Assembly: GCA_015499985.1 (NCBI GenBank)
Contig: JAAAUF010001002.1
Span: forward strand, 1 to 14,498
From: Haplosporangium gracile
Lineage: Eukaryota > Mortierellomycota > Mortierellomycetes > Mortierellales > Mortierellaceae
Length of the DNA stretch: 14,498 bases
Direction: 5' to 3'
Shown: positions 1 to 9,207 of the stretch, piece by piece
Layout of the letters: each line of letters starts with the position of its first letter
How positions within the stretch are numbered: position 1 is the stretch's first letter
Notes under the pieces: generated by a model
What the model saw: only the letters and a program-made list of their open reading frames with translations
Told to the model about the DNA's origin: nothing
The model's database searches: none
Position numbers and translations under genes: made by a program

Positions 1-53
<53 letters not shown>
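1..53. repeat. (AAC)n microsatellite at the left edge
   Basis: About 17 perfect AAC units open the window. The tract runs off the left edge, so its true length is unknown, and it may be the reason the contig stops here. It lies downstream of the minus-strand F-box/ankyrin gene and is not inside any reading frame I can support. Confidence 0.95.
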
Positions 54-829
54 GAATGACCCCGTAATGGGTTGTAATGAATTGGCCACCCAAAGCTAAA
101 AAACAATGCATTTCATTCATTTATGCCTGCTAGCTTCTCTTCACCTTTTCTTCATGGCGCACTTTATTTCACTCTTGTACTTTTCATTCTTTTTCTTGGT
201 TCCTTGTCTGGTTAGTCTTCCCCACCTCCTCAACTCCTCCTCTTCCTCGCCTTCGTCGCTGATCCTGCCCTCTCTCCTGAATGCCATCCCATTCTTTTTT
301 TTTGGTAATATGCATAAATCGAACCGTTCTTGCGTAGGCCCCCGGTCCCCTTCACCCCCTTTCCTCTCTTTTGCGCACTTTATTATCTCAAACTGCGTTT
401 CTCCGTGATGGGGCATGGTCCAAGGCGTCACTCACCTCCTGAAACCTCTTTCTTTTTTTATTTTCAACAAATATTTGTCAAAACATAAATGGACCCAAAT
501 TCATTACGAACTGTTCCATTTTTTCTTCTTTTGTCTCCGAATGCAATTCCATGACACTTTTTTCGCGCTGGCTGGCGTACACAAAAACGCCAATTGCCCA
601 ATGATAAAATGTGCGGATGTGCATCCTGAGATCAACAACAGCGGAAGCGTGCAAAAGCACAAGCATTGTTCAAAAAAAAAAAAAAAAAGAAAGGACATTT
701 AACTAAAACTATATACAAAAAAAAGTGTCCTTCAGGTCTTCGGAAGGTTAGAAAAAGCATCCCGAACTAGATTTGCTTGTAAAGATATGAAAAAAAAAGA
801 AGCGACTGACGACTGTCAAGGACTCCACC
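54..829. other. non-coding stretch downstream of the F-box/ankyrin gene
   Basis: No convincing gene is seen here. The reading frames that exist (for example about 100 codons on plus at 106-408) are Phe/Leu/Ser/Pro-rich translations of pyrimidine-rich DNA with no domain. The part next to 830 should hold the 3' UTR of the minus-strand gene. It contains a 17-A run at 672-688 and an inverted repeat, AAGGACA at 691-697 with TGTCCTT at 726-732. The 12-mer GCGCACTTTATT occurs twice in direct orientation, at 157-168 and 373-384. The plus strand at about 170-270 is strongly pyrimidine-rich, like gene leaders elsewhere in the window, but no open coding exon follows it. Confidence 0.6.
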
Positions 830-3203
830 CTAAAGACGATTACTTTCACTTCGCTGTCGGGCGCGAATCTCATCATCGAGCGCGACGAGTCCGCATACAG
901 ATCCCGATCTGAACAGATCAGCAACCGAAAGTGGGTTCGACATCTGGCTGTAGTACCTCTTGTGTCCCCTTGACAGGAACTCAGCTCCGGCAATACCATT
1001 CCCAATGCCTCCTCCCATCGACATATTCACGCCTCCTACTCCTGCTCCTGTCCCCGAAACTCCGGGCTGAGAAATAAATACGCCCCCATTCCCCGTCATC
1101 ATCAACGGAGAAGTAGCTAAAGTAGTCGCAAGAGATGCCAACGACGCCGCACTAACGTGATGGTGAGGCTCCGAAAACGTCCGTGCATGGTGGGCTGGGT
1201 ACCAAGTCTGTTGTGCCAACCACATGGGCCCCTGCTGCTGCAAGATGCGTTCCAGCTCCCGTTCCTTGGCTCGCATCGCCGTTTCGGCCTGAATCAACAG
1301 AACGTTAATCGTCTCGTTGTTGGCTTCGAGGGCTAGTTTGTAAGCTGCGCCGTCATCCAGTCGGTGATTAGCGCCGTAGCGGAGAAGAACTCGCACGGCG
1401 GCCTCGTGTCCGTGCTTGCATGCCAGTTGGAGCGGTGTTCCTTCGTGGATATTGACGTTTGCTCCGTGGTCCAGTAGTGTCGCGATAATTTGGTCAAATC
1501 CTATTTGCATAGAGTACAATAAAGGTCGCCATGTAAGTTATAAAATGACTGAAGTCGAAACAAATGCGACATATAATAAAGGTATCCTGCTCATGCGCGT
1601 GAATGCCTCATCCGTTACCTTGAGATGCTGCGTTCCGGAGTGCGCTACATCCTCCCCACATGGTATCAGCTCCACTCTCACACAACACCCTAACAGTCTC
1701 TGTATGCCCGCCCTCAGAAGCCTGTCTTAACGGCGCTCCGGCCTTAGTTTCAATATCAGCGCCCGCCTGAATTAATAGCTTCAGAATCTCCACATGCCCT
1801 TTCTGTGCTGCGACCAGGACCGCCTCCTCATTAAACGCATGCACATCCGCCTCATAGTCCATGAGCAACCTAACCATCTCAATATCATTCCCGCGGACCG
1901 CATATCGCAAGGCCTTATCAGCATCCTTCTGAATCGACAACCCTCCTGCCAGCACCCGCCTCGCTCTCCTGGTTGATGGAACCACGCTATGGAATTGGGT
2001 TGATCCTTGTTCCAAGAGTGCGCCTCTCGCCTCTGCATAGTCCAAGAGTGCCTTAACAGTGTCGCAGGATGATTGTTCGTAAGCTGCTTCGAACGCCTTG
2101 TTAAGTCCACTCTCTGAAGGTGTGTAATCCTGTTGCGCCAACAATGTCGCCACCACACCTATATTTACCAAAGAGAGGCACAAGGGTGAGTTACGTGTAC
2201 ATGTACACAAAGAAGAGAGGAAAGTATTAAAATAGCCCTCCGATTGCGCCACGTGCGCTATCCACAACATGCTCGGTTGGTTGGACAAGTTTGGACGGAC
2301 TAAGAATTTCTCCTTAACATGTTGTCGTTTTTTTTTCTAATTGTTTTACTAATGTGATTTGTTGTTGTTGCTGTTGTCTCAACCAAAAGACTTACTTTGT
2401 CGGCCATTCTTTGCAGCCTCACGCAGGAACCAATCAGACCTGAATCCAAGATCGATAGCCGGCTCGCTCTTCAAAAGTTGCGTGACAAGGTCGACGTGAC
2501 CCTTTGAGCACGCCCATCGAAATCTAAATCGGCGTGGGGTGTGAGGTGTTACAGTCAAAGTCAGATCAAGAACCAAAAAAGAAAGGAGGGAAAGTGTAAG
2601 TAAAAAAAATGTCAGGTTGGTCTTGTTTTGGAAATAGCGTGTGTATCTGCGAATGGCGTGAATATGTACGAGAGTGTGAGTATGAATGGATGAGGGTGGG
2701 ATAAGTAGTGTTCTTTGAACAACGAAAAAAAAAAAAAAAAAAAAAAAGCGTGAGTGTGACCGAGCGTGCAGTAGCTTGGTCTGAATGAAGGGAAAGAGAA
2801 GTCAGAGCAAATAAGGTAGACCTACGAGTATGGTCTGCGTAGTTGTGGTATTTTTTTTTCTTGTTTTTTTCGCTTGGCGTAATTCAGGTATGATCGGGTG
2901 AACATACAAGTGCACAAGTGTATGTACATGCATACATGTGGGCTGACATGGATTGCTTTAATTGATGAGAGTGCATATCTCAAGGGCAAGCAAGCATGTC
3001 GGCAAACAATGCAAAAAGACCGATGACAAAAAGAAAAGGAGGGGGCATCGGGTGGGTATGAAAAGAGGACGTGATTGGAGAGAGGGTGATGGATGAATCG
3101 AAAGTGGAACTGATTATGTCTGATAACCTTGTTTAGACAGAAGAGGAACATCTGGGTTTGTTGACGAGCTGAATGAACTCATTAGCCAAAACGTTCAGTA
3201 GAG

Positions 3204-3239
<36 letters not shown>

Positions 3240-5035
3240 ACAAAAAAACAAACAATTGAACAATTATCTAATGATGGATGGCCGACGAACATCCAAACAA
3301 ACACACCAGCAAAGACTAAGAAAGGGGATACGTATATAAATGTGGTCATAATAGACTCAAAGGGCAATCAAGTGTGTTGCTCTCTTCGTTATCGCCTTCT
3401 TGATCTCCGCCCAACAGAATTCGAGCCATCCCCCACCTTCCCTTCTCTCCTGCACTCACACTCTCAACTCACACCTTTGCTCCCTTGACTGGACTGTTCC
3501 AAAAGAAGCGCAAGCGCAGGACAGGTGGTCTCTTTTTTTGGGTTCATCCATCCACATCCATCCACTCACATACTACAATAATAACCTTCTTCACAAAATA
3601 ATAATAAAAAAAAGACTCACACCCCCATGTAATACAACGCACACCTTTTCCGTAGGCGGTTCTTTGATCATCTATCCCACCTCCTTCGTTTTTTACAGAC
3701 AGTTCCCTCATTCCATTCCGAACCTCACTCCAACGACGGGGGTTGTGAACTAGCAAACAGGGGCGAATGAAATCAAAAACGATAAAAATAAAAAAAAAAT
3801 GGAGGACGTGAAGAATCGATAAAACGGGGGAGAACAAATGGTGCAAGAGGCGGCTACAGCGACAACAAAAAATATCACTCCTCACGCACCCACCTTCTCC
3901 CCTCTCTCTTTAACCTCCCATCGTTCCCTCTCCTTGACCCCTTTCTCCCTTCAATTCTCTAGACAACTTACATAAACTCTTCTGGATCGCGGTAGGAGGC
4001 TCCCATGGCCACCAAAAGCAACGCCACAGGAGCCGTCAAGATCGACGCCGTCAACTTTTGCAGCTCAACCAGTTTTCGGGTCAATACTTGATCAGGCCCA
4101 TGCCGAAGCCAGAGATAACGCGCCCGCAGCGAAGGTGATTTGGAAAGCTGCAAGATCTGTCTGCAAGATCTTACAAAGCTCCGGGGTTCGGTCAGTCGGC
4201 AGAGGATCTCTTGAAGGATCTCTGTGGGGAGATCTAAGAGGTTGACGACTGGCTGTGTTTTATGTTGATGTTGCTGTTGTTGTTGTTGCTGCTGTTGAGG
4301 CGGCGACTGTACTTGTAGATATGGTGGAGGGAATAAGGAGCGGGAAAGGGGAGAAGGTGATGATGAGGGTGAACAGCAGTCCGATGATGCGATGGCGATT
4401 GTGGAGGTGGCTTCGTCTCTTCTGCCGCCGTCGCTTTCTTGCGGTTGCTCTCTCTCTTCTCCTTGCTCTCGTTCTTCTTGTTCTTGGCTGGTTCTCGCAG
4501 TCATTGTCGTGAAAATAGTACCAGACGAAGAGTACATGGGCGGAAGAGTATTCTTGCTGTTGTTTTTGGAAGAGAGCGTGGTCGATAGCGACGACGTCGT
4601 CGTTGTTGTTGTTGGACTTGTGGACGGAGGCTGCTGTTGTAAGTGTGATGATAGTCTGCTGTCAATTGAGTCAGCAATTAAAGCCGTATGAGTAGCACTG
4701 GTGGTAGTGGATGACGACGACGATTGTGCTGCTGATAATGACGAACTAGTTTCTGTCATAGGCAGCCTGAAAGTTGTCGAGGAGACTAAAGAGTGGGCGA
4801 CGACAACAGCGGGCGACAACGACGACGTAAACTGGTTTACCTCCGAATAGAAGGGTGAGGTAGAGGACAGGTCGAGCGAGGACAGGTTCTCAAGCGGTTC
4901 GTCGTTGAGGGCAGAGGAGGAAGAAGAAGAGGAAGTGGGTATTGTCGTAGTTGGTGGAGTAGAAGTTGTTTCCCGAACGCTGGCGGGCTGTTCGTTGACG
5001 ATCTGTGAAAAGGGAGAGGTGGATTCTATGGACAT
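830..5035 (-). CDS. F-box protein with C-terminal ankyrin repeats (four exons, 800 aa)
   Basis: Model: complement(join(830..1500,1619..2158,2396..2523,3972..5035)), 2403 nt, all joins in frame. Introns: 3971-2524 (GTAAGT...TTTAG, 1448 nt), 2395-2159 (GTAAGT...ATATAG) and 1618-1501 (GTAACG...AATAG). Residues 1-262 are Ser/Thr/Pro-rich and probably disordered, ending in a poly-Gln run. An F-box follows at about 266-310 (LDLPTEILQEILCRL core). Residues 356-650 carry about eight or nine ankyrin repeats, for example HVEILKLLIQAGADIETKAG near 519-538 and TLLDHGANVNIHEGTPLQLA near 585-604. A short charged helix and a Gly/Ser-rich tail follow. F-box proteins bind Skp1 in SCF ubiquitin ligases, and the repeats would bind the substrate; the substrate is unknown. 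The ATG at 5035 was chosen because it precedes the first protein-like sequence. An in-frame ATG at 5551 would add 172 residues read from a pyrimidine-rich leader, which I think is UTR. A split into two genes is possible but less likely because exons 1 and 2 join in phase. Confidence 0.83.
2725..2747. repeat. A23 homopolymer inside the long intron
   Basis: An uninterrupted run of 23 A on the plus strand, which is poly-T in the host transcript. It is not next to a splice site, so it is not the polypyrimidine tract of the acceptor at 2524. Confidence 0.9.
3208..3237. repeat. (GA)n microsatellite, (CT)n in the host transcript
   Basis: About 15 perfect GA units lie inside the long intron. It is a simple sequence with no coding role, and its length is likely to vary between isolates. 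Confidence 0.95.
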
Positions 5036-5830
5036 GGTTGAGTTAGGTGGTCGTAAGCGAGGGTGGCGTAAAAAAAAGGAGAGGGAAAGGAGTGGTGGTG
5101 GTTGTGGGAGAAGAAAAAGGGTAAGAGTACAGAAGGAAGGGCGTGTGAAATGGATATATAAGATGTAGGTAGGGGATAGAGAGGTGTGGTATGAGTAAAA
5201 AGAAGAAAAGAAAAGAAGAAAGAGAAGAGAAGAAGCAGATGTAGAGGAGATAAAGGTGAACACAAGAAGAAGGGAGAAATGAACCTTGGGCCCCAGCAGG
5301 GAGAAGAGAAGAGAGGAAAGAATAGAAAAAAATTGCGCTGCCTTGTCCGGCCGTGTGACTTGACCTACTCCACATAGGGTTTGACACACTCCTCTTCCCT
5401 TTAGGGAAAAAAATATTGTTGCATGAGAAAGAATGACTGGGAGGGAGAGAGGACACACAAGGGGGAAGGGAAAGAAAGCGGGGGAATGGGATATACTGCA
5501 ATAATGACTGGGCGAAATGTGTATGACACAACCTAGAGGCAAAGGCGGCAATGCTTTCTGTAGCCATAAAGAACGATATCAGATCGACACTACTCCACCT
5601 TGATACTCGAGGTGACGATCACTGATTAACAGATTGATACCAGGTCTCAATTAAAAATTGGTGGCGCCTGGTGATGGGATAGGATCCCTTGCCTCCTTTT
5701 GTGAGCTCAGCCACTTTTTATACCTTCAATTTTTTTTTTTTTTTTTTTTTTTTGTTTCTCATTCGCTCGCCTTTCGTTTGATCGCATTCACAACTCACTT
5801 ACTCCAACAAGAAACATCCATTCGACAACA
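5036..5830. promoter_or_regulatory. divergent promoter region, F-box/ankyrin gene (-) and TRM61 (+)
   Basis: 795 nt lie between the two start codons. The minus-strand side (about 5036-5320) is a long CT-rich leader for the F-box gene. The plus side has a 24-T run at 5730-5753, then a CT/CA-rich leader of about 75 nt to the TRM61 ATG. In fungi, dA:dT tracts of this kind usually mark nucleosome-poor promoters. Midway, 5639-5672 holds a nested inverted repeat: ACCAGG pairs with CCTGGT at the outside, and CAATT pairs with AATTG inside. No protein-like reading frame is seen. Which bases carry transcription starts cannot be read from sequence alone. Confidence 0.6.
5730..5753 (+). promoter_or_regulatory. 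T24 tract upstream of TRM61
   Basis: An uninterrupted run of 24 T ends 77 nt before the TRM61 start codon and is followed by a CT/CA-rich leader. Its position fits a rigid nucleosome-excluding promoter tract; this role is inferred from general knowledge of fungal promoters. Confidence 0.5.
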
Positions 5831-7292
5831 ATGAGTCTAGCAACAAAACATACCTTCGCGACATACAAGAAAAACAACACAATCGAAAATGGCGACCTTG
5901 TCGTGCTTTACCTGGCAAGTTCATCCTTCTCAGTTACTTTTCACATTTCCTCCTCCATTCATTACATTCAAGAGATCAGCTTCTATAACCTAACACAACA
6001 CACAACACTCATTTTACAAAACACAATAGAGCAAGGAGAACCTAATCCTGATCCGCATCCAAGAAAACCAAGAATTCTGCTGCAAATTCGGAAACTACAA
6101 ACACGCTGACATGATCGGCCTTCAATACGGGACAAAACTCGGTTCCAACACTGGTCGTGGCTTTCTCTTCCTCCTCTACCCTACCCCGGAACTTTGGACT
6201 CTCATCCTCCCTCATCGGACTCAAATCCTGTACATTGCTGATATTTCATTGATCATGTCGTATTTGGATTTGAAACCGGGCAAGGTGATGATTGAATCTG
6301 GGACGGGATCGGGATCATTTTCGCATTCGATTGCGAGGACGATTGCGCCAGGGGGTCATTTGTATACGTTTGAGTATCATCAAGAGCGGGTTGCTGTAGC
6401 GACAAAGGAGTTTGAGGAGCATGGGTTGGAGGGGTTGGTCACGATCGAGTGTCGAGATGTTTGTAAGAATGGCTTTGGATTGATCAACAAGGTCGACGCA
6501 GGTAAATCTCATTTCACGTTCACGTAAAAGAAACCAGCTAATGTGATGTATGACCCTATAATTACGCGCTATATTAATACCTCCTCATTCTCTCTCTCTC
6601 TTCACTTGATACCGATAGTGTTCTTGGACTTACCAGCACCATGGGAAGCAGTAGCGTCCGCGAAACTGGCCTTCCGTCAGGATAAAGTCGGCAAGATCTG
6701 TACATTCAGCCCCTGTATCGAGCAGATCTCCAAAACCGTCACCGCCTTGACTGAACAGGGGTTTGTCGACATCCAGATGTATGAGTGTCTGATCCGGTTC
6801 AACGAAGTCCGGATCCTGCAGATCTCGACGTTGGATGAGGCGCTGGAGACGGAACGTGCGTCGGAGAAGAAGCGGAAGAGGGCGCTGCCTAGAGTTCTGA
6901 GAGAGTCCTTCAAGGACCGACTTCAGCAGCAGGAGCAAGGCAGCGGCAGCAATACCGATCAGGAGCAGGAAGGCATGGAAGGGGAAGAGGAAGGAGAGTT
7001 AACAGTGAAGAAGGCTCACGTAGATGATGGCGATCATTCACCACAAGGATCCAGCACACCGTCGACTGTGGGGACGCCCAATTCTCGATCGCACGCAGAT
7101 ATGTTCATCCCCGACGACTCTGCCGAACCTAGGGAATCCATCGAGCCCAAGAATGTGACCGTCACCCGTTTGCCGGTCGAACAGCGCGGACACACATCGT
7201 ACTTGCTCTTTGCTACCTTCACACCAGTTATCCAACAACCCAGTCTAACTGAGCGCAACAAGGCTGGTGCCGCGACTGCTGCTTCCAAATAA
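5831..7292 (+). CDS. TRM61: tRNA (adenine(58)-N(1))-methyltransferase catalytic subunit TRM61
   Basis: Model: join(5831..5914,6030..6501,6619..7292), 1230 nt, 409 aa. Intron 1 (5915-6029) is a GC-AG intron (GCAAGT donor) and intron 2 (6502-6618) is GT-AG (GTAAAT). In other organisms the enzyme transfers a methyl group from SAM to N1 of A58 in the T-loop, including initiator tRNA-Met, as a nuclear heterotetramer with TRM6; no TRM6 gene is in this window. Visible family signatures in order: GDLVVLYLSKENL near 21-33, PTPELWT (79-85) and PHRTQILY (89-96), SAM motif I ESGTGSGS (117-124), DLPAPW (189-194), TFSPCIEQ (214-221), and the closing RGHTSYLLFATF (375-386). Residues about 262-362 form a charged, acidic, low-complexity insert before that last motif. 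The size is close to yeast Trm61 (383 aa). The start ATG has an ACAACA context. The stop codon overlaps an AATAAA hexamer, and the convergent TRM9 gene ends 69 nt further on. Function is confident from motifs; activity also needs the unseen TRM6. Confidence 0.95.
5915..6029 (+). other. GC-AG intron 1 of TRM61 (115 nt)
   Basis: The only junction that keeps frame and restores the family sequence LYL-SKENL joins CTG at 5912-5914 to AGC at 6030-6032. That makes the 5' splice site GCAAGT rather than GT. Using the nearby GT (5919) leaves the wrong phase for every acceptor tested. GCAAGT is the usual context of minor-class GC donors handled by the normal U2 spliceosome. Confidence 0.85.
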
Positions 7293-7366
7293 ACGCAGAG
7301 GCACAAAAAGTGAACAGGAATGAAAAAAGTAATTGAAAAAGGACCTGGAGAGTGTTTTCGTTTATT
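7288..7366. terminator. compact convergent 3' ends of TRM61 and TRM9
   Basis: The TRM61 stop (7290-7292) sits in AATAAACG at 7288-7295. The TRM9 stop (7364-7362) sits in the same octamer on the minus strand, 7366-7359. The two genes therefore end in an 8-bp inverted repeat with 63 nt between the arms. AATAAA is the canonical poly(A) hexamer, so cleavage is expected within a few tens of bases of each stop. The two mRNAs would then overlap tail to tail. The spacer is A-rich on the plus strand and has no reading frame. Confidence 0.6.
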
Positions 7367-9207
7367 CATGGCGAGTCTTTTCGAGAACACACCACCAATT
7401 ATCACGATCATATCCCTGCTGGACAATAGTAGCCTTGTTGGTTTGGAGGACCAGATCCTCGAGCTCACCCTTGTGGAATAGGTGGTAGTAGCGGTTATAG
7501 ACGGGTGCTGCCACCGCCTCTGGAGTTAGCGTGTCTTCGGAGTTGGACTGATTTGACTCTGCTGCTGTGGTGGGAGTTGTTGAGGTGTGTGCTGATGATG
7601 ACGAAAGGCTGTCGTCAGTAATAAAGCTGCGATCCTGAAGGCTGCTGTCCTTGCTGCTGCTGAAGGCTTGGTTGTCTATAGGATCCTCTTGGACAGTCAG
7701 CTTGCTAAGCGACTCTGTAACAGTAGATTCGGTAGCCTCATCCTTTGCCCCATGCTGCACTGTCGCGTGTCCTGCAGCAACGCTATCACCACTCTTATTC
7801 CTCCTGTCCTTTTTCTTAACACCCTGAGGTCTAGAGTTCGCCTTGGGCTTCTTGGGCTCCAATGACTTCGACTCAGTAGGCTTCTTGGCCAAGGCCCAAG
7901 GGACAAAGACATCTTGAGTCTCCTTATCAAAATCGCGTCTTCCGGCCTGTTCCAAAGCCCAGACAAAGATGAGCACGCGTCCTCCGACTCTGACAATTCG
8001 AAGAATTTCCTCGATCGCTGCTACTCTGCGCTCGGGCGAGATGAAGTGGTGGATAACTGCAATTGAGATGGCAAAGTCCTAAAAATGTTGAATAAAAGGG
8101 AAGAAAGGGGTTGTATATGTGTGGAAACGATTAATTTTGGTGCAACCCCCAAAGAATCATAATAACAAATTGTTGTCAATGCGTAAAAGACGCTACGAAA
8201 ATGGGCTTTTGGTTGATGTATATACAGTACAGTACGTAGATAGATAACTTACAAAGAACTGTGGTCTATAAGGGAGTGCAAGACCGTCGCAGACCATGGC
8301 CTCATGACCTCGTTCGCCACAAATGCTAATCAAGTTCGAGCTCCTGAAAGTTCAAGTCATGGAAGAATAGGGAAAAAGAATAAAAAATACAACGGTAAAT
8401 AAATCAGTGCAAGAAATGGAGGCAAGCAAAGGTAGTGCTTTCTCTTTCAATGGCAGAAGGCAATGTTTGTATATATCGCTTATTTTTACCTGTCGGATCC
8501 AATCATAAAGAGTTTATCGTTGACGCCAATGTATTTCCCGTTGCCGCAGCCAACATCTGCGCCTACATATCCTGTGGGCATTGTCTTGAGAAACTCTTCG
8601 ACCACTGGCCAGGGCTATTCAATTGACAATTGATATACAAGGAGATGAAGGTACAGTTAGGCGTCATGAGAAAAGATGTTGTAAGCAACAGGAACAACAC
8701 GAGAGATGGAAGAGGGGGAGGGAGAGTGGAAAGAAGACGGAGAGTAATACGGACTATAAAGAAGCGAGTGGAAAATATCATATTAAAACGAACGAAAAGT
8801 ACAGATGCTTGATTTTCCGTATGATCTCTTTCGCCTCTTTGGGAGGTCATTATTCCTTCCGTCGTCTTCTTGATTTTCTTGATTTTCTTGCTTTCCTTGT
8901 CCCCTCCTTTCCTGCCTTCCCTTTCTCCTCTTTCTTCCCTTTCTTCCCGAGTCCATAGATCTGACCTCGTGCCGTTTGTGTATGTCTGAGCACGATGGAA
9001 CAACTCCTACTACTCTTTTATTCTTGAAAAATATATTTATTTTCAATCAATGAATTTATTTATTACCTTGTAACGTGTGGCAGAGAAGTGGGGGGCGATG
9101 GCCTGGTAGACAGAGTGGACATACTGCTGCTCTTTTTCCTCGGGAGTCATGTCGGGCTGATCGGCTTGGAATGCTGAGGGGACGTGTAGTGGATTCTTTG
9201 TCGTCAT
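7362..9207 (-). CDS. TRM9: TRM9-type tRNA wobble-uridine carboxymethyl methyltransferase
   Basis: Model: complement(join(7362..8078,8253..8343,8490..8614,9067..9207)), 1074 nt, 357 aa. Introns: 9066-8615 (GTAATA, 452 nt), 8489-8344 (GTAAAA) and 8252-8079 (GTAAGT). The family uses SAM to methylate carboxymethyluridine at wobble position 34, the last step to mcm5U/mcm5s2U in tRNA-Arg and tRNA-Glu, and in yeast it needs Trm112 as partner. Visible: [20 protein letters not shown] (29-48), SAM motif [11 protein letters not shown] (66-75), the acidic end of strand 2 GSDR (86-89), CDGLALPYR (107-115), motif [14 protein letters not shown] (120-131), [14 protein letters not shown] (150-163), and the family C-terminus [17 protein letters not shown] (313-329). 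Residues about 186-312 form a Lys- then Ser/Thr-rich, probably disordered insert; yeast Trm9 is only 279 aa. No AlkB domain is present, so it is TRM9-like rather than a full ALKBH8. A TRM112 exon lies 5 kb away. Confidence 0.93.
8615..9066 (-). other. intron 1 of TRM9 (452 nt)
   Basis: It joins RYK to PWPVVEEF in phase 0. It is the longest of the gene's three introns (the others are 146 and 174 nt). In sense orientation its first 50 nt hold four AATAAA hexamers (9064-9059, 9060-9055, 9041-9036, 9022-9017) and an AT-loop hairpin candidate: TTGAAAA at 9024-9030 with TTTTCAA at 9040-9046. The middle, about 8840-8945, is almost pure purine in the transcript. Reading frames on the plus strand across it are low-complexity and not credible. 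Confidence 0.7.

Larger units (their letters stand above)
2524..3971 (-). other. 1448-nt intron 1 of the F-box/ankyrin gene
   Basis: The donor GTAAGT lies at 3971-3966 and the acceptor AG at 2525-2524. The host codon is split two bases to one and restores an Ile in a smooth EEF-I-FRWACSKGH junction. It is three to sixteen times longer than most other introns in this window. It holds a 23-A run (2725-2747), an (AG)n tract (3208-3237), TG/CA-rich sequence near 2900-2945, and alternating purine- and pyrimidine-rich blocks between 3400 and 3960. No reading frame inside it looks like a protein on either strand. Confidence 0.75.

Noticed and set aside
106..431. Reading frames of about 95-100 codons on both strands at the left end
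   Set aside because: Low-complexity composition that mirrors CT-rich DNA, with no motif, no splice logic and no family resemblance.
2822..3885. Reading frames of 61-117 codons inside the long F-box gene intron
   Set aside because: No domain, biased composition, and no flanking splice sites that would make them exons of either neighbour.
4255..4691. Plus-strand frames of 85-99 codons over exon 1 of the F-box gene
   Set aside because: They are antisense shadows of Ser/Thr/Gln-repeat coding sequence.
5036..5551. 172-residue N-terminal extension of the F-box protein from the ATG at 5551
   Set aside because: The frame is open but encodes Ser/Phe/Leu/Pro runs from a CT-rich leader. The ATG at 5035 begins the first protein-like segment. 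An extended form is not fully excluded.
8563..9046. Several 60-146-codon frames on both strands within TRM9 intron 1
   Set aside because: Lys/Arg/Glu-rich or Phe/Ser-rich translations of purine/pyrimidine tracts. The TRM9 exons on either side join cleanly around them.
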